A stretch of DNA of 26,056 bases from Alphaproteobacteria bacterium (GCA_017383325.1 JAFNYG010000044.1:1-26056); one strand, 5' to 3'; numbered from the stretch's first letter, positions 6,406-14,957 are shown. Notes: a model not told the origin generated them from the letters alone. Translations and numbers: made by a program.

Positions 6406-8049
6406 ATGAAAAATTACGATGTGATTGTTATTGGTGGTGGACATGCGGGCGTAGACGCGGCGGCGGCATCCGCGCGTCGCGGGGCTAAAACGCTGTTATT
6501 GACCCAGGCAAAAGCGGACCTGGGGGCGTTGTCCTGTAATCCCAGCATTGGTGGTCCCGGTAAATCACAGATGGTATCTGAAATGGATGCGTTGGGTGGT
6601 GTAATGCCACGTGCGGCCGACCGTTCAGGAATTCATTGGCGCACGTTGAATGCCACGCATGGCGCCGCGACACGTGCCCTGCGCGCCCAGATTGACCGCG
6701 ACTTGTATCACAATGCAATTGTGGATATTTTGTCTGAATATAAAAATCTGGACATTGTATATGAACCGGTTACGGGCCTGGATTTGGAAAATTCAACCGT
6801 CAATAATAAATATCGTGGCGGGGCAATTATATTGACGACGGGTACTTTTTTAAATGGCACAGTCACGCGCGGGGCTGAAAAAATTCCATCGGGTCGTTTG
6901 TTGGACGACGGCACGTATCAGTCCCCCGACAAAAACATATCGGGCATTCTGTCGGATGCAGGGTTTAAATTATTGCGCCTGAAAACAGGGACGCCCGCGC
7001 GTATAAAACGTGCGTCGATTGATTTTTCCGTATGCGAGGTTCAGCCCGGCGACACCCCCCACGATTGGTTTTCCGATGGCGATAAAAATAATAATTATGA
7101 CGCGGTTTGCTATATCACGCACACAACTGAAACAACCCACAACATAATTCGTGAAAACATAGAAAACGCCCCGATGTACAACGGCGATATTCGTGGCACA
7201 GGCCCGCGTTATTGCCCCAGCCTAGAAGACAAGGTTATGCGTTTCCCAGAACACACATCACATCATGTATTTTTGGAACCCGAAGGCTGGGCCAGTGATT
7301 TAATTTATCCCAACGGCATATCGACCAGTTTCGGTTCCGATATCCAGGATAAATGGATTCGCACAATTCCGGGCCTGGAAAATGCAGAAATTGCGCGTTA
7401 TGGATATGCGATTGAATACGATGCGATTGATGCGCGCGCCTTGAACGATAAATTACAAAGCAAAGATTTTCCGCACCTGTTTTTTGCAGGGCAAATCAAT
7501 GGCACATCAGGATACGAAGAAGCGGCGGCCCAAGGACTGGTGGCTGGTGCAAATGCCGCGGCATATGCATTAAATCTGCCTGAACTAAAAATTGACCGTA
7601 CTAATTCTATGATTGGTGTATTGATTGACGATATTACCACCCTGGGGGTTGATGAGCCATATCGAATGTTTACATCACGTGCGGAATATCGTCTGTCGCT
7701 GCGTGCAGACAATGCGATTGCGCGCCTGGGGCCAATTGGTGTCCAATTGGGACTGATTGATAAATCGTTATATGAACATAAATTGCGCGAAAAATCTGCA
7801 CAGATTGCCGAAAATGATAATTTTTATGCGGGCTATATCGCGCGCAACGAACGCGAAATTGCTGCTTATAAACGTGACGCAGAATTAAAGATTCCATCGG
7901 ACTTTGTCTATGCTGGTCTGCCGGGGTTAACCAATGAATTGGTTGAAAAATTGACGGCCACGCGCCCTGAAAACATTGCGGACTTGTCGCGGATTCCGGG
8001 CATGACCCCGGCAGGGATTATGGTTGTACTGCGAAAAATAAAAAATTGA
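6406..8049 (+). CDS. mnmG: tRNA uridine-5-carboxymethylaminomethyl modification enzyme MnmG (short form)
   Basis: With MnmE, MnmG installs the cmnm5/nm5 group on wobble uridine 34 of several tRNAs, using FAD, NADH and methylene-THF. The FAD-binding motif IGGGHAG lies at 9-15. Catalytic cysteines sit at C44 (LSCNPSIGG) and C270 (GPRYCPSLEDKV). The second family signature, GQINGTSGYEEAAAQG, and EPYRMFTSRAEYR are intact. At 547 aa it is about 80 residues shorter than the E. coli enzyme. Much of the loss is in the C-terminal helical region between GLIDKSLY and YAGYIARNE, about 30 residues where E. coli has roughly 100. A strong AGGGGAC site precedes the ATG. The usual alphaproteobacterial neighbours mnmE and rsmG are absent. 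Confidence 0.94.
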   Translation: MKNYDVIVIGGGHAGVDAAAASARRGAKTLLLTQAKADLGALSCNPSIGGPGKSQMVSEMDALGGVMPRAADRSGIHWRTLNATHGAATRALRAQIDRDLYHNAIVDILSEYKNLDIVYEPVTGLDLENSTVNNKYRGGAIILTTGTFLNGTVTRGAEKIPSGRLLDDGTYQSPDKNISGILSDAGFKLLRLKTGTPARIKRASIDFSVCEVQPGDTPHDWFSDGDKNNNYDAVCYITHTTETTHNIIRENIENAPMYNGDIRGTGPRYCPSLEDKVMRFPEHTSHHVFLEPEGWASDLIYPNGISTSFGSDIQDKWIRTIPGLENAEIARYGYAIEYDAIDARALNDKLQSKDFPHLFFAGQINGTSGYEEAAAQGLVAGANAAAYALNLPELKIDRTNSMIGVLIDDITTLGVDEPYRMFTSRAEYRLSLRADNAIARLGPIGVQLGLIDKSLYEHKLREKSAQIAENDNFYAGYIARNEREIAAYKRDAELKIPSDFVYAGLPGLTNELVEKLTATRPENIADLSRIPGMTPAGIMVVLRKIKN

Positions 8050-8059
8050 TAAAAACCAC

Positions 8060-8088
8060 TGGAATTTATTCTATGGATGGGTTATAGT
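8060..8088 (+). promoter_or_regulatory. Probable promoter of tRNA-Thr
   Basis: A -10 box TATAGT (8083-8088) lies 12 bases before the mature tRNA. A weak -35 (TGGAAT, 8060-8065) sits 17 bases upstream of it. Confidence 0.5.
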
Positions 8089-8100
8089 CATCTCACCATT

Positions 8101-8176
8101 GCCGGTGTAGCTCAGCTGGTAGAGCATCTCATTCGTAATGAGGGGGTCGTAGGTTCAAGTCCTATCACCGGCACCA
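8101..8176 (+). tRNA. tRNA-Thr (anticodon CGT)
   Basis: The acceptor stem GCCGGTG/CACCGGC is perfect. The D arm is GCTCAGCTGGTAGAGC. Anticodon stem TCTCA/TGAGG encloses loop TTCGTAA, giving CGT, which reads the threonine codon ACG. The T arm GTAGG-TTCAAGT-CCTAT is near-perfect. CCA is encoded. The tRNA follows mnmG by 51 bases and is ended by its own terminator. Confidence 0.96.
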
Positions 8177-8181
8177 CAAAT

Positions 8182-8206
8182 AAAATCCCGCTATTGCGGG
8201 TTTTTT
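8182..8206 (+). terminator. Terminator of tRNA-Thr
   Basis: A CCCGC/GCGGG stem (8187-8191 with 8196-8200) has loop TATT, flanking A/T pairs and a T6 run. Its T run overlaps the possible -35 box of the next promoter. Confidence 0.85.
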
Positions 8207-8236
8207 GTTAAAAATATCACTGTTTTGTGGTATAAT
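8205..8236 (+). promoter_or_regulatory. Promoter of the unknown 443-aa gene
   Basis: An extended -10, TGGTATAAT (TG at 8228-8229, TATAAT at 8231-8236), is preceded by TTGTTA (8205-8210) at a long 20-base spacing. The extended element may compensate for the poor -35 spacing. A strong AGGAGG site and the ATG follow within 30 bases. Confidence 0.6.
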
Positions 8237-8264
8237 GCCCCTGATAAAGGTTCAGGAGGAATAT

Positions 8265-9596
8265 ATGTCGGATAATGTTTCATACAAATTTGGAAAATCT
8301 TATTTTATTAATTCCGGTGCATTAGAATTAATCCTTGTTTTTGCAAAAAGTGCGCACGGTGAATATGTTTATTCATTGGATCAGTCCCAAGGAACTGCCC
8401 GTGACTATCGAAACATCAATAATGAATTGGCCGCAGTTGAAAAATTCGTTGCAGAACGCGTTCAGAAGTTGAATTTTTCTTCCAAAGAAAGTGTCGCTGA
8501 TGCTCGCGCCAGAATTGCCAGTTTTATTGATGCAAAGAATCAATATCATGCGTTTGATAAATCTATAGACAAAGACATTATAGATAGTGAAAAACATATG
8601 CAGGCCGTGAAAAATGCAGAATATTATCGCCAGGCTTTATATGCATTGGCCCAATTAGAACCTGTGGGTGTACATGCAATCTTGACAGGTGGTAAATATC
8701 CATTGTCTGCGGCGGCGCATGATTTTGCCCGTGGTATATCGCACAAACAAATCAAAACAGAAATCAGAAAGTTGCCGGCAGATGTTATAAAGCGTATGCG
8801 TGAATTTGCAGAACAGCGTAATTGGATTTTATCAAGAGAAGCCTGTGCCACCGAAGGGGGTATGTATATTGGGTCTGTCCTGCGGGAATGGCCAAGAATT
8901 AATCGTTCGCCTGAACGTATTGATAAAATCATTGCGCGCGCTGCAGATGACTTTTTGGCAGATGCACTGGCATATAAATATTATCAGGCGACCGGCAATG
9001 ACGAAATATTTATGTCACGCAGTGCCCAAAAAAACTTGGAACAAATGTCAGATTCTGAATTTGTAGATACGGTTGGTTGGGATGCAATGCAAAAGTATGG
9101 TTCTGCAATTATGGTATCGCGTCGTATAAATCAAATTATTAAGTCAAAGCGTGACATAACGCCATTTATGACAGAACTGAACAAGGTTTTGGGTGGTGGT
9201 TATGTAAATCAGGATGTTATTCGTATTATGTTCCAGACGCTGGCGCCACACTATAACAAATTTAAAAACAACAAAAAGGTAACAGAGTTTATTGGTCGTC
9301 TGTATTCTTATGTCAAAGATGGACGTCTGGCCAAACATATTGCAGAAACGTTTGGTTTAAAAGAAGCCCCAAAACCCAAGAAAGAAAAAGTGCGCAAATC
9401 ATTGCATACGGCGGCGGCACGTATCGCAGCAGGTGATGTTGTATCAGACGCTGTCATCATAGATCGCCGGTTGCAGATGGAACGTGATTTTGCAGTTGTA
9501 TCAACGAACGACACGTTCGGCAAGATCAAAAAATCGATTAAGCCAACATTTACGCAGCAGGAAATTGTTCGTCGATTTGGTGGCAAAGAAAAATAA
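8265..9596 (+). CDS. Protein of unknown function (443 aa)
   Basis: I do not recognise this protein. The ATG at 8265 is preceded by a consensus AGGAGG seven bases upstream. An upstream in-frame TTG would start inside the tRNA terminator and is rejected. The sequence is soluble-looking and highly helical, with no signal peptide or membrane span. Residues ~30-130 are charged with many A/K/E, and the central part (~150-260) carries KLPADVIKRMREFAEQRNWILSREACATEGG-type helices. A lysine-rich linker (KPKKEKVRKS) lies near residue 390, and the end has TFTQQEIVRRFGGKEK. The basic linker suggests nucleic-acid or ribosome contact, but that is only inference. It is a single-gene unit with its own promoter and a strong shared terminator. 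Confidence 0.75.
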   Translation: MSDNVSYKFGKSYFINSGALELILVFAKSAHGEYVYSLDQSQGTARDYRNINNELAAVEKFVAERVQKLNFSSKESVADARARIASFIDAKNQYHAFDKSIDKDIIDSEKHMQAVKNAEYYRQALYALAQLEPVGVHAILTGGKYPLSAAAHDFARGISHKQIKTEIRKLPADVIKRMREFAEQRNWILSREACATEGGMYIGSVLREWPRINRSPERIDKIIARAADDFLADALAYKYYQATGNDEIFMSRSAQKNLEQMSDSEFVDTVGWDAMQKYGSAIMVSRRINQIIKSKRDITPFMTELNKVLGGGYVNQDVIRIMFQTLAPHYNKFKNNKKVTEFIGRLYSYVKDGRLAKHIAETFGLKEAPKPKKEKVRKSLHTAAARIAAGDVVSDAVIIDRRLQMERDFAVVSTNDTFGKIKKSIKPTFTQQEIVRRFGGKEK

Positions 9597-9626
9597 AAAA
9601 TCCCCCAAACGGGGGATTTTTATTTT
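9595..9626. terminator. Bidirectional terminator between the unknown gene and efp
   Basis: A perfect ATCCCCC/GGGGGAT stem with loop AAAC is extended by A/T pairs. T-rich tracts follow on both strands. It ends two convergent genes and overlaps the efp stop codon. Confidence 0.9.
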
Positions 9627-10189
9627 GCACGTTCTACATATTCCAGTGTTTCTGTGTTAACCACAATTTTTTCACCCTGTTCAATAAACAATGGTACCTG
9701 AACGCGAACGCCATTGTCCAGAATTGCAGGTTTTCCACCACTGCTGGAAACAGTCTGCCCCTTTAACGCTGGTTCTGTTTCTTCGACAACCGCCACAACA
9801 GTTTTTGGCAAAGAAATAGATACTGGTTGACCTTCGACAAAATTTGCCTTAACAACCATTTCTGGCGCCAAGAACTTCATAGATTCACCCAAAGAATCCA
9901 CCGCCATCGTAAACTGTTCATAATCCGACAAGTTCATAAAGAACGCGTCTGTCCCATCTGCATACAGATACTGGCAATCGAAATCTTCGACCATTAATTT
10001 TTCGACTTTATCTTCTGCGCGCCAACGGTCGCCACCCTTGTTCCCAGAATCGATATCGCGCAAATCCGCCTGAACGAACGCGCCACCCTTTCCTGGTTTT
10101 ACCTTGGTAATAGATGTGACAGAATAACGTTTCCCATTGTGTGAAATTACCCAACCCACACGCATGTCATTTGCAATATAAGATGCCAT
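9620..10189 (-). CDS. efp: Translation elongation factor P
   Basis: EF-P binds between the P and E sites of stalled ribosomes and promotes peptide bonds at polyproline stretches. The 189-aa length is standard. Domain I shows KVKPGKGGAFVQADLRD, with the modifiable lysine at position 34 of the loop; in EpmA-type bacteria this residue is beta-lysylated. Domains II and III follow, with the tail GVRVQVPLFIEQGEKIVVNTETLEYVERA. An AAGAGGT site lies seven bases before the ATG. It follows ppa on the same strand with its own promoter in the gap. Confidence 0.97.
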   Translation of the reverse strand: MASYIANDMRVGWVISHNGKRYSVTSITKVKPGKGGAFVQADLRDIDSGNKGGDRWRAEDKVEKLMVEDFDCQYLYADGTDAFFMNLSDYEQFTMAVDSLGESMKFLAPEMVVKANFVEGQPVSISLPKTVVAVVEETEPALKGQTVSSSGGKPAILDNGVRVQVPLFIEQGEKIVVNTETLEYVERAK

Positions 10190-10219
10190 AATTATACCTC
10201 TTTGAAATTAGTCGACTTG

Positions 10220-10247
10220 ATTATAAAAATATCACCCCGCAACGCAA
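10220..10247 (-). promoter_or_regulatory. Promoter of efp
   Basis: On the minus strand, TTGCGT (10247-10242) and a perfect TATAAT (10225-10220) are 16 bases apart. The predicted start near 10213 leaves a leader of about 24 bases carrying AAGAGGT. Confidence 0.7.
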
Positions 10248-10253
10248 GTACTT

Positions 10254-10796
10254 TTATTGCATTTCGCGCTTGCGTGCCCAATATCTGTCGATACTGTCCA
10301 TAATCAATTTATCTGCGGTTGCGCGATCTGCCCAACCCAAGATTTTAGACCATGAATTCGGCTGCAGGTCTTTATAGTGCAGGAAAAAGTATTCGATTTT
10401 CGATCTTAAAATTTCGGGCAGTTGTTCTACAAATTCAATTTTTTCATAGTATGGATCGATTTTTCCGCGTGGAACACAGATAATTTTTTCATCCCCACCG
10501 GCCTGGTCTTCCATCAATAATGCACCGATTGGTCGAACTTCAATTAAAACACCTGGTCGCAGTGGTGCATTACACACAACGACACAATCCAATGGGTCCC
10601 CATCATCGCCCAATGTGCCTGGAAAATATCCATAGTTGGCAGGATATGCCATCGGGGCGTGTAAAATTCTGTCCACCTTTAACAGGCCTGTTTCTTTGTC
10701 GATTTCATATTTAACGTGACCATTTTCAGGAATTTCAATAATCGCATTCATTCTTTTTGGTGGGATTTTTCCCGGTGCCAGACTTTCTAATGACAT
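10254..10796 (-). CDS. ppa: Inorganic pyrophosphatase (family I)
   Basis: This enzyme hydrolyses pyrophosphate to phosphate, pulling nucleic-acid, lipid and aminoacyl-tRNA synthesis forward. The 180-aa protein shows the family signature DGDPLDCVV with its metal-binding aspartates. ENGHVKYEIDKETG and YPANYGYFPGTLGDDGDP form the active-site wall, and the C-terminal HYKDLQ segment is present. The start is the ATG at 10796, with AAGAGG seven bases upstream. A TTG two codons earlier is less likely. No clear terminator lies before it, so some readthrough from the MacB-type transporter genes is possible. Confidence 0.97.
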   Translation of the reverse strand: MSLESLAPGKIPPKRMNAIIEIPENGHVKYEIDKETGLLKVDRILHAPMAYPANYGYFPGTLGDDGDPLDCVVVCNAPLRPGVLIEVRPIGALLMEDQAGGDEKIICVPRGKIDPYYEKIEFVEQLPEILRSKIEYFFLHYKDLQPNSWSKILGWADRATADKLIMDSIDRYWARKREMQ

Positions 10797-10870
10797 ATGC
10801 AAACCTCTTGTTTTTTTATCAAAATCAGCAGTTTATCACAAAAAAATCGATTTGCAACCATTGCCCAGAT

Positions 10871-12088
10871 TTATTCGTGTCGCAGACTGTCAATTGGATT
10901 CAGTTTTGCGGCCTTCATCGCCGGCATAACACCCGAAGACAACCCCACAACGACCGCAACAGAAACTGATAATACCACCGGCCAAATACTGAACGGTACA
11001 TTATACCCCAGTATAAATCGCCCGACACCCTGGCTTAATCCAACCCCAATCACCAGGCCAATCATAGAACCAATAAATGAAATTAATACAGATTCAGATA
11101 AGAACTGAATTATTATCATGCGTTCACGTGCACCGATTGCCTTGCGTATACCGATTTCGCGTGTTCGTTCTGCAACCGACACCAGCATCATGTTCATAAT
11201 ACCAATTGCCCCCACCAGCAGTGACACCGCCGCAATCGCAATCAGTAATAATTTCATATATCCCGTGACGGTCGTCATTGTTTCCATAATCTGTTTCATA
11301 TCCATAATTTGAAAGTCGTCGGCCACATCGTCTTTCAGTCTGTGACGCTGCCGCAACAGTGCGGTCATTTGTTCAATCGCCATGTTATTGTCAGAATCTG
11401 CAAACAGTTTCAGCGCAATCATATTCACAGAATTTGGGAATCGAGACCCCTGGATACGCTTTTTCAGTGTTGTGATTGGTACAATAATCATGTCGTCCTG
11501 GCTGCCCATTGCAGAATCCCCTTTGGCGCGGGTCACACCGATAACAACGAATGGTGTGTTTTGGACACGGATAACTTCGCCAACAGGATTTTTGGGCAAC
11601 CCCAGTTCTTCGGCGGTTTCAGGCCCAATTACTGCATATGTCGCTGCGTTGCGAACAGCTGACATATCAAAGAATGTCCCGTGTTCCATTTCTATATTTT
11701 GAACAACCGTATAATCTGGATACACCCCCATCATTGATGTGGCCCAGTTCTTGTTTCCATAAATTGCCTGGGCTGCGCCAGTTTGTACTGGTGATATCGC
11801 CATAACATCAGGCAGTTTTCCAATAAATTCCGCATCCTGGATGGTCAGTGTCTGTCGATTTCCTGTGCGAACACCGGCCTGTTGTGCCGCGCCTGCGCGA
11901 ATCATAATAGTGTTTGTCCCCAGTGATGAAAATTGGTCTGTTATTTGGCGCTGTACGGTTTCGCCCACGGCAACCATAATCACCACCGCCATAACGCCGA
12001 TAATAATCCCCAATACTGTCAGAAAAGATCGAATTTTATTTCCGCTAATAGACAGCCAAGATTCTTTCAGAATATCGTTAAATGTCAT
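10871..12088 (-). CDS. MacB-type ABC transporter permease
   Basis: This is a membrane subunit of a type VII (MacB/FtsX-fold) ABC transporter. Such proteins couple cytoplasmic ATP hydrolysis to conformational changes in the periplasm rather than moving substrate across the inner membrane. The 405-aa protein has one N-terminal membrane helix (~20-40), a periplasmic MacB core domain (~45-270) and three C-terminal helices (~277-302, 325-350, 367-390). The motif ERTREIGIRKAIGARERMI after helix 2 is the hallmark coupling segment. The end, MKAAKLNPIDSLRHE, is also typical. The ATPase gene lies 18 bases upstream on the same strand. No MacA adaptor or TolC gene is nearby, so the substrate cannot be inferred. 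Confidence 0.92.
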   Translation of the reverse strand: MTFNDILKESWLSISGNKIRSFLTVLGIIIGVMAVVIMVAVGETVQRQITDQFSSLGTNTIMIRAGAAQQAGVRTGNRQTLTIQDAEFIGKLPDVMAISPVQTGAAQAIYGNKNWATSMMGVYPDYTVVQNIEMEHGTFFDMSAVRNAATYAVIGPETAEELGLPKNPVGEVIRVQNTPFVVIGVTRAKGDSAMGSQDDMIIVPITTLKKRIQGSRFPNSVNMIALKLFADSDNNMAIEQMTALLRQRHRLKDDVADDFQIMDMKQIMETMTTVTGYMKLLLIAIAAVSLLVGAIGIMNMMLVSVAERTREIGIRKAIGARERMIIIQFLSESVLISFIGSMIGLVIGVGLSQGVGRFILGYNVPFSIWPVVLSVSVAVVVGLSSGVMPAMKAAKLNPIDSLRHE

Positions 12089-12106
12089 TATAAAATCCTT
12101 GGGTTA

Positions 12107-12835
12107 TTATAAATTGTTATCATTGCGCGGTACGCGCCCGTCATAGTTTATTTTCCCGTCTCGAATATGTATCAGTCGGTCTGCATATTTTGCGATATCA
12201 AATTCATGTGTAATCATTACGATTGTGATGCCCATATCTTTGTTCAGTTTTTTAAAGAATTGTAAAATTTCATTTCCCATTTTACTGTCCAGCGCACCTG
12301 TTGGTTCGTCCGCCAATATCAGTTTCGGTTCACCTGCCAACGCGCGTGCAATCGCCACACGCTGTTTCATCCCACCCGACAGCTGTGTTGGCAAATAAGA
12401 TTCAAAATTTTCCAGTCCAACCCGTTTCAGCATTTCGCGCGCCCGGCGCACACGTTCATCCATTGACAATCCGCGATACATCAGTGGCAACATAACATTG
12501 TCCAGCACGTTGCGTTTTGACAACAGGTTAAACTGTTGAAAAACAAAACCAATATGTTCATTTCTGACAATTGCCAGTTCGTCTGGGCTTAACCCCGTAA
12601 CATCACGGCCATACAGTTCATATGTGCCAGACGTTGGTGTGTCCAACGCGCCAATAATATTCATGCATGTCGATTTGCCCGACCCAGATGGCCCCATAAT
12701 GGCGACAAATTCCCCGGGCTTTACCGCAAAGTTTATATTGAACAGAACCTGTTGTTCACCCCCCAGTTCCAGTGGGAAACTTTTGTTAATATTTTTCAGT
12801 GATATGATATCTGCGTTTTGCTTTGTTTTTTTCAT
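12107..12835 (-). CDS. MacB/LolD-family ABC transporter ATPase
   Basis: This is the ATP-binding subunit that pairs with the permease encoded just downstream. The 242-aa protein has Walker A GPSGSGKST (48-56), a Q-loop VFQQFNLL, signature LSGGMKQR (152-159), Walker B LILADEP (172-178), D-loop TGALD and the switch histidine His210 in ITHE. Length and sequence fit the MacB/LolD/FtsE-like branch. It starts at an ATG preceded by a modest GAGAG site. The two genes form an ATPase-permease operon. A single separate permease gene (rather than a LolC/LolE pair, or a MacB-type fusion) suggests a homodimeric transporter. Confidence 0.94.
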   Translation of the reverse strand: MKKTKQNADIISLKNINKSFPLELGGEQQVLFNINFAVKPGEFVAIMGPSGSGKSTCMNIIGALDTPTSGTYELYGRDVTGLSPDELAIVRNEHIGFVFQQFNLLSKRNVLDNVMLPLMYRGLSMDERVRRAREMLKRVGLENFESYLPTQLSGGMKQRVAIARALAGEPKLILADEPTGALDSKMGNEILQFFKKLNKDMGITIVMITHEFDIAKYADRLIHIRDGKINYDGRVPRNDNNL

Positions 12836-12853
12836 ATTCTCTCTCGGTATACT

Positions 12854-12890
12854 GATATAAAATTATATCACGGCAAAAACGCGTTCGCAA
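12854..12890 (-). promoter_or_regulatory. Promoter and candidate operator of the ABC transporter operon
   Basis: On the minus strand, TTGCGA (12890-12885), a 17-base spacer and extended -10 TGA-TATAAT (12867-12862) form a strong promoter. A perfect palindrome GATATAA-AA-TTATATC (12854-12869) straddles the -10, the position expected for a repressor site. Confidence 0.65.
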
Positions 12891-12898
12891 ACCATCTG

Positions 12899-12928
12899 TA
12901 AAATAAAAATGTCCCGATTGGGACATTT
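12899..12928 (-). terminator. Terminator of the Yip1-like gene
   Basis: Read on the minus strand, the stem AAATGTCCC/GGGACATTT has a 4-base loop (AATC) and is followed by a TTTATTTT tract. It lies between the stop codon of the membrane gene and the next promoter. Confidence 0.8.
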
Positions 12929-12932
12929 ATTC

Positions 12933-13529
12933 TTATAACAGGCACGCCAATGTTGCGCTGGTATTTTTCAGCATAAACCACCCGATACGATAATCTGTTG
13001 CGTATACTGTGACCATAAACAGCGCCAATACAGCAATAACTAATAACACGTTTCCGCGTTTTCCGCGCATACAATACAGCGATATGTTATAGAACAGGAA
13101 CAATACATACATATCGACCATCATGCTGATAACCCAGATTGACGTACAATTAAATGCCAACGCGTTCAGCACCAGTATAACAGGATATATAAAGAATATA
13201 GATGCCAAACCCTTGATTGCAATTTCCCAGTCGCGTTCACCACCTGTGACCTCTGATACCAGCATCATCAATCCGCCCATGACAAACAACAGTGCCACCG
13301 CCAACACGGGAACAATTATTGCCGCGGTAAATATTGCCCCAATTGTAATTGTGGCGCCCCCCAACATGCGTATCAGCAATACCAGACACCCGCCCAATAA
13401 ACCGTACAAGAACGCCTTCAGCATAGCTTCTTCCATATTGCCGTCTGCGACAATTTTTGTAAAATAGCGTTTTGGATTAACAATCAGATTGCGAATATGT
13501 TTGAACGCATTTTTAAATTTCTTTTTCAT
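12933..13529 (-). CDS. Yip1-like polytopic membrane protein
   Basis: This 198-aa integral membrane protein has about five hydrophobic spans (roughly 36-54, 60-92 possibly as two, 105-126, 130-152, 159-177). Its short basic N-terminus contains VNPKRYFTKI. The NP-x-x-[F/Y]F-like segment before the first span and the overall layout resemble bacterial Yip1-domain (PF04893-like) proteins, whose function is mostly unknown. It begins at an ATG with AGGGGT upstream and is a single-gene unit ended by its own hairpin. The call rests on topology and a weak motif, so another small membrane family is possible. Confidence 0.6.
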   Translation of the reverse strand: MKKKFKNAFKHIRNLIVNPKRYFTKIVADGNMEEAMLKAFLYGLLGGCLVLLIRMLGGATITIGAIFTAAIIVPVLAVALLFVMGGLMMLVSEVTGGERDWEIAIKGLASIFFIYPVILVLNALAFNCTSIWVISMMVDMYVLFLFYNISLYCMRGKRGNVLLVIAVLALFMVTVYATDYRIGWFMLKNTSATLACLL

Positions 13530-13544
13530 AATTATACCCCTGAT

Positions 13545-13572
13545 TTGATTATTTATATTTTTGCTTTATAAT
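13545..13572 (+). promoter_or_regulatory. Promoter of der
   Basis: TTGATT (13545-13550) and TATAAT (13567-13572) are 16 bases apart in the 69-base divergent gap. The predicted start near 13580 gives a leader of about 20 bases. Confidence 0.65.
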
Positions 13573-13598
13573 TACAAAAAATCAATGGAAAAATAATT

Positions 13599-14927
13599 AT
13601 GAAAGTAACAATTGCAGGTCGTCCCAATACGGGAAAATCAACACTTTTTAATGCGCTGACAGGGACGCGTGACGCGTTGGTCCATGATCGGCCGGGTGTT
13701 ACGCGCGACACGATTTCGGGCGTATTTCGTGATCGGCCATATACGCTGTATGACACGGCGGGGCTGGAACGCGCCAATTCTGGCATTGCATTGGATTCGA
13801 CCAACATGGCAATCGACGCCGTGGCGACATCGGATGCAATACTGTTTGTTGTTGATGGTCGTGTTGGTCTGACCGACGAAGATATAAATTGGGCGCGCCT
13901 GGTCCGTCGCAAAACGCGTGCGCCAGTATTGTTGTTGGTAAATAAAAGCGAATCGGAAAAGCGGTTGGTTAATATCCACGATTTTTATAAATTAGGATTT
14001 GGGGAACCGGTACTGGTCTCGGCCGAGCATAAGCGTGGATTTGACGACATCTATGCGTTTTTGGACAAGATTGCGGGGGGTGCGGTATCCGCGCCTGTGC
14101 CCAATGTGACAGACACCCGTATAAAAATTGCCATTCTGGGCCAGCCCAACGTTGGTAAATCAACATTTGTTAATCGTGTGCTGGGCGAAAGACGCCAGAT
14201 TGTTATGGATGCGCCGGGGATTACACGTGACACGGTCAAGATTCCGACAAAATTCTATGGTCGCGATATCGTTTTGATGGATACCGCCGGTCTGCGTCGC
14301 AAGGCAGGGGTTACAGACGATGTTGAAACGTTGTCTGCGCTGAAATCGTTGGATGCGATTGACAAGGCTGACGTTGTAATCTTGATGGTTGACGCCACGC
14401 GCAACATTGAAAATCAGGCCCTGGGGATTGCGTCGCGTGTTTATAACGCGGGCAAGATTTTATGTGTTGCCTTGAACAAGTGGGATTTGATTGCGCCTGA
14501 AATCAGGGACGAAAAGTTATTAAAATTAAAGCACCAATTTTCAAATTCTTTCCATCAGATTATCAAGCCTATGATTTTGGCTGTATCTGCGGAAACGGGT
14601 ACGGGTGTTCAAAACATGTTCCGTCGCATTTATGAACAGTGGGACATTTCCACCGCCCAGGCCCCAACCAGTCTGGTAAATCGCATTGTTGAAAAATTGG
14701 TTGCAGATCGCCAACCGCCGTTATCGCGTCTGAAACGTCCGATGAAGATTAAGTTTGCGCGTCAAACAGGTCGTCACCCGATGCGTATCACGATAAATGT
14801 TGGTGGCGCGTCTGATATTCCAGAATCTTATACGCGATATTTGCGTCGCGGGATTGCAAACGCCCTGCATTGGGAACATCTGCCAATTGTGATTGAATAT
14901 GAAAAATCGGAAAATCCATACGATTAA
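13599..14927 (+). CDS. der: Ribosome biogenesis GTPase Der (EngA)
   Basis: Der is an essential tandem GTPase needed for assembly of the 50S ribosomal subunit. The 442-aa protein has two G domains. The first has GRPNTGKST (7-15), DTAG and NKSE (the atypical G4 seen in several Der proteins). The second has GQPNVGKST (181-189), DTAGLRRK and NKWD. A C-terminal KH-like domain from ~350 includes RLKRPMKIKFARQTG. The length is normal. The ATG has a GGAA-type site upstream. It is a single-gene unit with its own promoter and terminator, between the divergent Yip1-like gene and the pilus operon. Confidence 0.97.
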   Translation: MKVTIAGRPNTGKSTLFNALTGTRDALVHDRPGVTRDTISGVFRDRPYTLYDTAGLERANSGIALDSTNMAIDAVATSDAILFVVDGRVGLTDEDINWARLVRRKTRAPVLLLVNKSESEKRLVNIHDFYKLGFGEPVLVSAEHKRGFDDIYAFLDKIAGGAVSAPVPNVTDTRIKIAILGQPNVGKSTFVNRVLGERRQIVMDAPGITRDTVKIPTKFYGRDIVLMDTAGLRRKAGVTDDVETLSALKSLDAIDKADVVILMVDATRNIENQALGIASRVYNAGKILCVALNKWDLIAPEIRDEKLLKLKHQFSNSFHQIIKPMILAVSAETGTGVQNMFRRIYEQWDISTAQAPTSLVNRIVEKLVADRQPPLSRLKRPMKIKFARQTGRHPMRITINVGGASDIPESYTRYLRRGIANALHWEHLPIVIEYEKSENPYD

Positions 14928-14934
14928 AAAATAG

Positions 14935-14957
14935 AAAGCGCCCTTGTGGCGTTTTTT
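14935..14957 (+). terminator. Terminator of der
   Basis: AGCGCC/GGCGTT (one G-T pair) encloses a 5-base loop and is followed by TTTTTTGTT, directly after the der stop codon. Confidence 0.75.

Noticed and set aside
10797..10870. A terminator or strong promoter between the MacB-type permease and ppa
   Set aside because: The A/T-rich stretch holds only imperfect palindromes (AAATCGATTT) and a poor -10; not enough to annotate.
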